From: a virus
DNA: 57,215 nt
Strand: one strand, 5' to 3'
Virus record (IMG/VR): IMGVR_UViG_3300027791_000026
Span: 1-57,215 of that record
In this document: in pieces, positions 51,142 through 56,944 of the stretch
How the letters are laid out: every line of letters begins with the position of its first letter
Numbering within the stretch: the stretch's first letter is position 1
Program-made: the position numbers and the translations under genes
The notes under the pieces: model-generated
The model's input: only the letters and a program-made list of their open reading frames with translations
What the model was told of the DNA's origin: nothing
Database searches by the model: none

Positions 51142-52110
51142 TTAAGAAAGACCTGTTATAATACCATCAGTAATTACCAAAGACTTATCACCTGCTGTAC
51201 TTGATATTGACACTGTACCGGTAAAACCATTACCTGCATGTAATGAACATTGTGAACTTAAATTGTTGACAAATGTTGTACAATTTGCATTTGCAGTTAG
51301 GCAACTTCCAATAATAAATGAATCACTACCAGATAGACTGTTGCAATTGCCTCCTAAAATTGATGACCTAGACCCTGTCGCTATAGTATTGTTTTGCCCA
51401 TTAACTATACTATTTAAAGTTCCAATGCATATTTTGTTCTGAATACCATTTCCTATAAACCCATTATGAGCAGAAAATATACAATTTAAGGTCCCTGAAC
51501 CAACAACCCCATTATTAGTGTGACAAGTGATATTTAATGAACCACTACCAATAACATTATGACCACCATTATATATAAAAGCACTACCATTTAATATAGT
51601 ATTGGTACTCGTAGGTATATTGGTTTTCCAAATATAACTGCTACTACCATTTAATATAGTATTGCCGTAATTAGATGTTGAATTAATTATATTAAAAGAA
51701 CCACCTATAATAGAATATTTACCTCCAGATAGACAATTGGACCTACCATTTATAACTGAGAATTCAGTATCTCCATCTGCAATAGATACAATGAAATTAT
51801 CTTGGCCGCCTAAAATTGTACTGTGACAATGCGATAAATTGCAATTATCTTTACCATTAAGTATACTGTTATATTGACCACTGTTTATACAATTGTTATT
51901 ACCTTGTGCTATAACTCCAAAACTACTTAAAGATTTATTATTTAAACCAGCTAAAACAGATGCTTGTTGTCCAGATGTTACTGAACCTATACCACCACCA
52001 ATAGCTGATATTGCAGTTCGTTTTGTTGTACCGTTTTGACTTACTGGAAAGATTTCAGAACCTGATAATGTATCAGCATCTGGCAAGTTGAATAAAGAAA
52101 TAATGGCCAT
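51142..52110 (-). CDS. YadA-like trimeric fibre (shorter, Cys-rich)
   Basis: A 322-residue protein with the docking N-terminus IISLFNLPDADTLSGSEIFP (3-22), then VSQNGTTKRTAIS. Residues about 40-270 are beta-roll repeats (for example SSFGVIAQGNNNCINSGQYN; NSILNGKDNCNLSHCHSTIL), with at least 11 Cys, mostly in N-C steps. It shares with the 915-residue fibre the neck-like SGSDSFIIGSCLTANANCTT and FVNNLSSQ. The tip (about 285-322) is short. It is the promoter-proximal gene of a unit whose second gene is the protease-like protein, suggesting they are built into the same appendage. Confidence 0.82.
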   Translation of the reverse strand: MAIISLFNLPDADTLSGSEIFPVSQNGTTKRTAISAIGGGIGSVTSGQQASVLAGLNNKSLSSFGVIAQGNNNCINSGQYNSILNGKDNCNLSHCHSTILGGQDNFIVSIADGDTEFSVINGRSNCLSGGKYSIIGGSFNIINSTSNYGNTILNGSSSYIWKTNIPTSTNTILNGSAFIYNGGHNVIGSGSLNITCHTNNGVVGSGTLNCIFSAHNGFIGNGIQNKICIGTLNSIVNGQNNTIATGSRSSILGGNCNSLSGSDSFIIGSCLTANANCTTFVNNLSSQCSLHAGNGFTGTVSISSTAGDKSLVITDGIITGLS

Positions 52111-52115
52111 GAAAT

Positions 52116-52121
52116 TATTTA
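52116..52121 (-). promoter_or_regulatory. Late promoter box of short YadA-like fibre
   Basis: Minus-strand TAAATA, 5 nt (ATTTC) before the ATG at 52110. It directly abuts the AGGAAC box of the divergent promoter. Confidence 0.7.
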
Positions 52122-52138
52122 AGGAACTTACATATAAT
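52122..52138 (+). promoter_or_regulatory. AGGAAC/TATAAT promoter 3
   Basis: AGGAAC, 5 nt (TTACA), TATAAT (52133-52138), 6 nt (TACAAT), ATG at 52145. It sets the start of the small gene. Confidence 0.65.
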
Positions 52139-52144
52139 TACAAT

Positions 52145-52381
52145 ATGTTAACTGAGGAAAAGCTAATGGATTCGAGATATCATATAATACTCTTACAAGA
52201 AAAGCAAGAAAAGCTTTTTGAGGAACTATTGGATGAAATTAAAGATAAACATAAAGAAATGTTTCCGGATTTAGAAGCTCAGTTAGTAGATTTTTGCTAT
52301 AATAATGTGTACTATTCAGCAAAAGATATAAATAAATTCATAAATGAATTATATTCTAAGGAAGTACTCCTTGAAATTTAG
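52145..52381 (+). CDS. Small helical protein, unknown (78 aa)
   Basis: Start chosen at 52145 from the promoter spacing. The in-frame ATGs at 52088 and 52106 would lie inside the oppositely oriented fibre gene and upstream of the promoter. The product is charged and helical (MLTEEKLMDSRYHIILLQEK, QEKLFEELLDEIKDKHKEMF, then DINKFINELYSKEVLLEI), coiled-coil-like, with one Cys. The family is unknown; early/middle expression is inferred from the promoter. Confidence 0.58.
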   Translation: MLTEEKLMDSRYHIILLQEKQEKLFEELLDEIKDKHKEMFPDLEAQLVDFCYNNVYYSAKDINKFINELYSKEVLLEI

Positions 52382-52398
52382 AGGAACAGTGATAAAAT
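52382..52398 (+). promoter_or_regulatory. AGGAAC/TAAAAT promoter 4
   Basis: AGGAAC, 5 nt (AGTGA), TAAAAT (52393-52398). It overlaps the stop of the preceding gene. The next ATG is 16 nt downstream (52414) and the DUF932 ATG 46 nt downstream, so unlike the others this transcript has a leader. Confidence 0.6.
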
Positions 52399-52413
52399 AA
52401 TAGTATAAGTTTT

Positions 52414-52437
52414 ATGAAAAGTAACAATAAAGTGTAA
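52414..52437 (+). other. Possible 7-codon leader reading frame (MKSNNKV)
   Basis: ATG to TAA, seven sense codons, 6 nt before the DUF932 start. It could be a leader peptide that affects translation of the next gene by termination-reinitiation. It is very short, so chance is a real alternative. Confidence 0.3.
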
Positions 52438-52443
52438 TAAAAA

Positions 52444-53445
52444 ATGCATAATATAACAGAAAGAGATGCTCAAGTAGGTTTGAGCCAAGCATGGCACGGT
52501 TTAACCGATGTCGTTGATAAAATCGACGTTAGTGATAACGTCTTGACTAAATGGGACGTAGAGCGTAAGCCGCTTACATACGTCGATGTAGATGGTAATG
52601 AACAAGAGACAGGGTATGGAATCTTAGTTGGTTCTGATGACGATAAGATTATCGGACGTCCTATGACCCCTTCTTACAAAGCTATCAGTAATGAGAAGTT
52701 TTTAGATCTTGTTAGTGATGCTATGAATAAGCTACCTAAAGCTAAAATTGAATCTATTGGTTCAGTTTGCAATCGAGGTAAAGTATTCGTAACTGTAAGC
52801 TTGGATGGTAAGAGTAATTATAAAGTAGGTGATAGAGAGTTTAAAGACTATCTTAACTTTGGTAATGCTCATGATCAAACTTCAAAGCTTTGGATCAATA
52901 ATACCAATACATGTACTGTATGTGATAATACATTTACATATAACTTAAATGATAAGTCTAACATGGTAGGTAGTGCAGTTCATAGAGGTGATATTGAGCT
53001 TAAACTTGCCGATCTATCTAATGTAGTAGATGACTTCTTAGGCACTCAAGCAGACTTCCGTGAGAAGTTTACCGGACTACTAAAGAAAAAGATTACCGAT
53101 AAGAAAGCTCAGTCATTGTTTACTGGTTTCTTAATGCGTAATAATCCTAAAGAAGGTCTTAGTACACGCTGTTTAAATACGGTAGATAGCTTGAATACAT
53201 TGTTTAAGCGAGGTGCTGGCAACCGAGGTGAGAACTACGCAGATGCATTCTCTGCAGTAACTGACTACTATACACATAATAGTACTCGTGGTAAGGGTAA
53301 GAATCGTCTTAACCAATATGTATCATCGGAGTTTGGTCTAGGTCGTATGAATAAACAAAGTTTCTGGACTGTTATTAATAATAGGGATCTAGCAGAACGT
53401 ACAATTGAAAGAGGTACAAAGCTTCTTTCTTTGGTAAATCAGTAA
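52444..53445 (+). CDS. DUF932 / TIGR03299-type phage protein
   Basis: A 333-residue protein. The N-terminus LSQAWHGLTDVVD (13-25, the A-W-H-G/x motif), the core ERKPLTYVDVDGNEQETGYG (about 35-54), then GILVGSDDDKIIGRPMTPSY followed by KAISNEKFLDLVSDAM are typical of the DUF932 family found in phages and plasmids. A later segment RCLNTVDSLNTLFKRGAGNR GENYADAFSAVTDYYTH also fits. Biochemical function is unknown; members are often early, highly expressed and linked with replication. Codon choice is somewhat GC-richer than in the fibre genes, as in other early genes here. Confidence 0.85.
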   Translation: MHNITERDAQVGLSQAWHGLTDVVDKIDVSDNVLTKWDVERKPLTYVDVDGNEQETGYGILVGSDDDKIIGRPMTPSYKAISNEKFLDLVSDAMNKLPKAKIESIGSVCNRGKVFVTVSLDGKSNYKVGDREFKDYLNFGNAHDQTSKLWINNTNTCTVCDNTFTYNLNDKSNMVGSAVHRGDIELKLADLSNVVDDFLGTQADFREKFTGLLKKKITDKKAQSLFTGFLMRNNPKEGLSTRCLNTVDSLNTLFKRGAGNRGENYADAFSAVTDYYTHNSTRGKGKNRLNQYVSSEFGLGRMNKQSFWTVINNRDLAERTIERGTKLLSLVNQ

Positions 53446-53455
53446 CCGATAAAGA

Positions 53456-53461
53456 TAAATA
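53456..53461 (+). promoter_or_regulatory. Late promoter box
   Basis: TAAATA, 5 nt (TAATT), ATG at 53467. Confidence 0.62.
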
Positions 53462-53466
53462 TAATT

Positions 53467-53661
53467 ATGCAATTCAAAGAAGTGAGTCAAGGCCATACTT
53501 TCGTTCAAGAAAAAGACGGAATGATACAAGCATATGATACAGTTGGAGATATTTCAAATGTACAACCAGTCTTTATTAGCCAAGTAAGTGTTGATAATCA
53601 AAAAGACTTTGAGGTAGAGATATCTTATATCTTAATGGATCACCTTACGGTAGGTAGCTGA
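53467..53661 (+). CDS. Small unknown protein (64 aa)
   Basis: A beta-rich protein (MQFKEVSQGHTFVQEKDGMI, QAYDTVGDISNVQPVFISQV, ending in DFEVEISYILMDHLTVGS) without membrane or metal motifs. The family is not recognised. It is a single-gene unit between a late box and a strong hairpin terminator, which supports it being expressed. Confidence 0.5.
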   Translation: MQFKEVSQGHTFVQEKDGMIQAYDTVGDISNVQPVFISQVSVDNQKDFEVEISYILMDHLTVGS

Positions 53662-53675
53662 TAACTTTAAATCGA

Positions 53676-53700
53676 GGGTCTCGCGCAAGCGAGACCCTTT
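53676..53700 (+). terminator. Strong hairpin terminator with GCAA loop
   Basis: A perfect 9-bp GC-rich stem GGGTCTCGC / GCGAGACCC closed by a GCAA tetraloop, followed by TTTCCCTTT. It begins 15 bp after the stop of the 64-residue gene. The T-run is interrupted, but the stem is the strongest in the window. Confidence 0.85.
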
Positions 53701-53712
53701 CCCTTTCTAATT

Positions 53713-53883
53713 ATGAAAATAACAGAACATATAACAACAACAATATTATTGAAATTAAAATTAATAAAAAAACAACTCGAAAATAACGAAAAAGAAGAAG
53801 CTCTTTCCGGAGTAAATTCTATCATAGAGAATATAGATAGATTTGGAAGCAATGGACCCGAAAGTAAAAGCAAAGCTAAATAA
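53713..53883 (+). CDS. Small basic protein (56 aa), overlaps next gene
   Basis: ATG 16 nt after the terminator hairpin. The product is helical and Lys-rich (MKITEHITTTILLKLKLIKK, QLENNEKEEALSGVNSIIEN), with a Ser/Lys end. There is no clear promoter box. It overlaps the next frame by 32 nt. Unknown family. Moderate support: good amphipathic pattern and compact placement. Confidence 0.42.
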   Translation: MKITEHITTTILLKLKLIKKQLENNEKEEALSGVNSIIENIDRFGSNGPESKSKAK

Positions 53884-54013
53884 GTTTTTTATTAAAAATT
53901 ATTCAAAGGTATATAACGTAACTCCAGAATTAAAATCTGAGGGTAACGATTATTATTACACAACTAGCAAGAGTAGCAATATTATATGTTTAATTCCCTT
54001 AGGTAAAATATAA
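53852..54013 (+). CDS. Small protein (53 aa) ending in a promoter box
   Basis: It starts inside the previous gene in another frame (MDPKVKAKLNKFFIKNYSKV) and continues YNVTPELKSEGNDYYYTTSK SSNIICLIPLGKI. Its TAA stop forms the first half of the TAAATA box for the VWA gene. The family is unknown; the ending strand SNIICLIPLG looks structured. Moderate support. Confidence 0.42.
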   Translation: MDPKVKAKLNKFFIKNYSKVYNVTPELKSEGNDYYYTTSKSSNIICLIPLGKI

Positions 54014-54016
54014 ATA
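54009..54016 (+). promoter_or_regulatory. Late promoter box (full TATAAATA) fused to stop codon
   Basis: TATAAATA containing the stop TAA of the 53852 gene; 5 nt (AATAT) to the ATG at 54022. Confidence 0.72.
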
Positions 54017-54021
54017 AATAT

Positions 54022-55947
54022 ATGCCTAATAGTTACAGTTTCAATAGTTATGGAGAAGTGCAAGTATTATTTTCTATAACTAATAACCTTGACGATGAAA
54101 AGAAAGATTCTGTAAAACCATTTTCCTTTATCGAGTTTATAGATAATTCTAGACAAACTCAGAAAGATAGTAATACGATAGATTTATATAAAATTTATTT
54201 ACAAAATTGGAATCAACTTAATAATAAATCTAATACTGAAAGTAATAATATTGTTAAAGAACAGTTTATAAATCTTTTTAAAGAAATAACATTAAAGTTT
54301 ACATCTCCGGAAGAAAAAAGATATTTACAAAATATAGATTTTTCAGATGAAGAAAATATTTCAATTGCTGTACCATTTTTCTCTAGTAAAATAAAAGAGA
54401 TAATTTTATATTATCAAGAAAGACGTAAAACTCATACTAAAGATTTAAAAGAAATACAATCAAAAGGTAATAAAACTAATGTATCAAATTATATTAAAAG
54501 TAAATTACTTGATTTTGTAGAAAATAATGAGAGTGAAGATGTTCAAACAATAACGCAAAAATTATCTTCTATACAAAAGTTTGTTGAAATAGATATAGAA
54601 GATAGTTATGATATATACAATGACTATTTTGATATAGACCCAACTAAGCCGCCAGAATTTTATGCTGGTAGTGATACATTTACATTACCAACCATTACAT
54701 TTTTAGAAGAAATACCAAAGACTACTACAACTACAACTACAACACCAGAACCGTTACCTGTAGTGGATCCATTACCTCCAGTAATAGATTTCAAGTTTAT
54801 TAGTAATACAAACGACGTCGTTGTAATTGCAGGTCAAGAAAACCTTCCACCGGTCATAAATGAAGCAACTGAAGTGAATATATTCTTTGATTCTTCTGGA
54901 TCAATGGACTCAACATTAGCTCCCTTACAGGAGATGCAGGCTACTATACTAGATTCTGCATTAATGCCATTCTATAATAATGATAGAGATCTTTATAATG
55001 AAAAAGTTAATGTTATATCGGACCCTTCCGAACGGACCTTCGACTATTTATCTACTCCTAATACTAATCCTATTGCTGATGTATTGAATATTGTATTCCA
55101 AGATGAATCATCACCTTATAATGCCGATGGAAGTGGTGGATTTGAACCTCCAACATCACAATATCTATCTGATATAGCTACAGCAAGATCTAATCTTTTA
55201 AATAGAGTCAATAATAGATATATTATATTCCAAGTGGTAACTAACGCTAGTGGTTACTCACCGATATTTGCAGCATTCTTAGCGGCAGTAGAAAATGGTA
55301 CCGGTAGTTATTCTGGTAGTAATGGCCTAAGTGAAAGTGAATATTCTGATAAAATAAAATTTGCATATAATATTAATCCTGGGTCAACGCCTATTTATTA
55401 TGCTAATTTAATAATTGATGAAATGCAATTCTTTAAATTCGATGTACCAGATCTACCGAATTTTATAATTGGACCTATTAACGATGTTGAAGTAAATGCA
55501 AGTAATGAATTTGGACTTACTTTAAGTCAAAGTAATAATATTGTACTTAATGAGGCAAGTACAATATTTAAATTAATTGAAAATGATAATAGTGTAATTG
55601 TTAACCAATCGATTAGTTTAGATATTGAAGAAATATCCAACTTTAATAATATAAATGTTAACTCAGCAACTACGATCGTTGTTAATGAAATATCCAATAC
55701 AAATAGTGTTCTTGTTAATTCATCAATTGATTCTACAAAACTTATATCCAATACAAATAGTGTTCTTGTTAATTCATCAATTGATCTAGTAAATAACATA
55801 GCTAATTCAAATAGTATTGGTGTTAATTCATCAATTGATCTAGTAAATAACATAGCTAATTCAAATAGTGTTCTTGTTAATTCATCAATTGATCTAGTAA
55901 ATAACATAGCTAATTCAAATAGTATTGGTGTTAATGCTGCTGCTTAA
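54022..55947 (+). CDS. VWA-domain virion adhesin with tandem C-terminal repeats
   Basis: A 641-residue protein. The N-terminal half (1-230) is helical (about 40-200). A Thr-run hinge (residues 234-241) and a Pro-rich linker lead to a von Willebrand A-like domain from about 284: VNIFFDSSGSMDS with the metal site D290-x-S292-x-S294, and downstream strands (RYIIFQVVTNASGY; KIKFAYNINPGSTPIYYANL). The last about 100 residues are 18-residue repeats of the type N-S-N-S-(V/I)-(L/G)-V-N-S-S-I-D-L-V-N-N-I-A. VWA domains bind ligands through Mg. A fibre or decoration adhesin is likely. Confidence 0.72.
   Translation: MPNSYSFNSYGEVQVLFSITNNLDDEKKDSVKPFSFIEFIDNSRQTQKDSNTIDLYKIYLQNWNQLNNKSNTESNNIVKEQFINLFKEITLKFTSPEEKRYLQNIDFSDEENISIAVPFFSSKIKEIILYYQERRKTHTKDLKEIQSKGNKTNVSNYIKSKLLDFVENNESEDVQTITQKLSSIQKFVEIDIEDSYDIYNDYFDIDPTKPPEFYAGSDTFTLPTITFLEEIPKTTTTTTTTPEPLPVVDPLPPVIDFKFISNTNDVVVIAGQENLPPVINEATEVNIFFDSSGSMDSTLAPLQEMQATILDSALMPFYNNDRDLYNEKVNVISDPSERTFDYLSTPNTNPIADVLNIVFQDESSPYNADGSGGFEPPTSQYLSDIATARSNLLNRVNNRYIIFQVVTNASGYSPIFAAFLAAVENGTGSYSGSNGLSESEYSDKIKFAYNINPGSTPIYYANLIIDEMQFFKFDVPDLPNFIIGPINDVEVNASNEFGLTLSQSNNIVLNEASTIFKLIENDNSVIVNQSISLDIEEISNFNNINVNSATTIVVNEISNTNSVLVNSSIDSTKLISNTNSVLVNSSIDLVNNIANSNSIGVNSSIDLVNNIANSNSVLVNSSIDLVNNIANSNSIGVNAAA
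55690..55935 (+). repeat. 54-bp tandem repeat in VWA gene
   Basis: About four and a half copies, nearly identical over long stretches (two copies share a run starting ATATCCAATACAAATAGT at 55690 and 55744). From the third copy, two unit variants alternate (encoding SVLVN and SIGVN), giving a 108-bp higher-order period. Low divergence points to recent duplication. Confidence 0.88.
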
Positions 55948-55989
55948 AAATAAATAAAAAATTTTTATTGTATTACTTTTAAAGATTAT

Positions 55990-55995
55990 TAAATA
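55990..55995 (+). promoter_or_regulatory. Late promoter box
   Basis: TAAATA, 5 nt (ATTAT), ATG at 56001. Confidence 0.7.
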
Positions 55996-56000
55996 ATTAT

Positions 56001-56912
56001 ATGTTCGAACTATTTTCAGAAGGCTATAGAGCTTTAATTAGAAACAATACAACCTCTCTTTCATCTGGTTTAAGCGCAGTTTTTTTAACTGATACAGCAT
56101 CTAGTCCCACTAGTGAAAGTAATGCAAATATGACTTATGTTAGAGCTAATACTGCTTCTAATTTACAGTTTACCTTTACTGATTTAGGATATGAAGATTC
56201 TGTATCGACTTCTGGAAGTACAAGTTATATATATTTAACATCTTCAGGATTAGCAGTACCAGCTGGTACAGGCGCTACTGCTAATACATTTGCTAATGAT
56301 GTAACTCAGTACGGTCATATAATTAGTGAGGCTGATGACTTAGTATATGGTTATTTTAGAGCTTCAGATACTTCTAAAACGTTTATGAATGCAGGTTTGA
56401 CATTTACTTGGACCACTAACCGGTTAGGTCAATTAAGTATTGGTGATGAAAATTTATCAGGCTATGATGCATTTTATAAGACCGGAGTAGATTTAGATCT
56501 TTTAAATAAGGCTCGTATAGCGTTGGTAAGAAACGTAGCAGGTTCTAATTCAAGTACTTTTCATGATACTATCGATGAAATGGTAAACCTAGGTCAAATT
56601 GGATCAGGTACAGTACCAGGTGCAGGTGATGATAGTAGAGCTACAATAACAATGCTTACTTCCGGACACGAATTATCAGGTCTTAACTTTGGTTCAGGCA
56701 CTAGTAAGTTTTTAACTGCTGGTGAAATGGTTATACCAGCTGCTGGTACACATACAAATGTAGTAATAATGCTTTATTCAGAATTAGGGGCTTTAAATGA
56801 TAGTGGAGCTAATGCAATTCCACTGGCAATGTTCACCGATGATTTCAGCTTTACATTCTCAGAAAATGCGTTTGTGAAACCAACCACTAGTGGTATTATT
56901 GGATTTAGTTAA
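56001..56912 (+). CDS. Uncharacterised virion-like protein (303 aa)
   Basis: A Ser/Thr/Gly/Ala-rich, beta-prone protein with few charged residues and a composition typical of capsid decoration or fibre-tip proteins. Segments: MFELFSEGYRALIRNNTTSL; ANTASNLQFTFTDLGYEDSV; SSGLAVPAGTGATANTF; a central helix LDLLNKARIALVRNVAGSNS; ending AMFTDDFSFTFSENAFVKPT and TSGIIGFS. The family is not recognised. It has its own late box and no neighbour in the same unit. A decoration protein or small adhesin is plausible. Confidence 0.55.
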   Translation: MFELFSEGYRALIRNNTTSLSSGLSAVFLTDTASSPTSESNANMTYVRANTASNLQFTFTDLGYEDSVSTSGSTSYIYLTSSGLAVPAGTGATANTFANDVTQYGHIISEADDLVYGYFRASDTSKTFMNAGLTFTWTTNRLGQLSIGDENLSGYDAFYKTGVDLDLLNKARIALVRNVAGSNSSTFHDTIDEMVNLGQIGSGTVPGAGDDSRATITMLTSGHELSGLNFGSGTSKFLTAGEMVIPAAGTHTNVVIMLYSELGALNDSGANAIPLAMFTDDFSFTFSENAFVKPTTSGIIGFS

Positions 56913-56921
56913 AAATTAATT

Positions 56922-56938
56922 AGGAACCGTGATATAAT
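56922..56938 (+). promoter_or_regulatory. AGGAAC/TATAAT promoter 5
   Basis: AGGAAC, 5 nt (CGTGA), TATAAT (56933-56938), then 6 nt (AAAAGG) to a GTG at 56945. The constant spacing supports GTG as the start. Confidence 0.68.
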
Positions 56939-56944
56939 AAAAGG

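Noticed and set aside
52088-52144. Upstream in-frame ATG codons of the 78-residue protein
   Set aside because: They lie upstream of or inside the promoter and within the opposite fibre gene.
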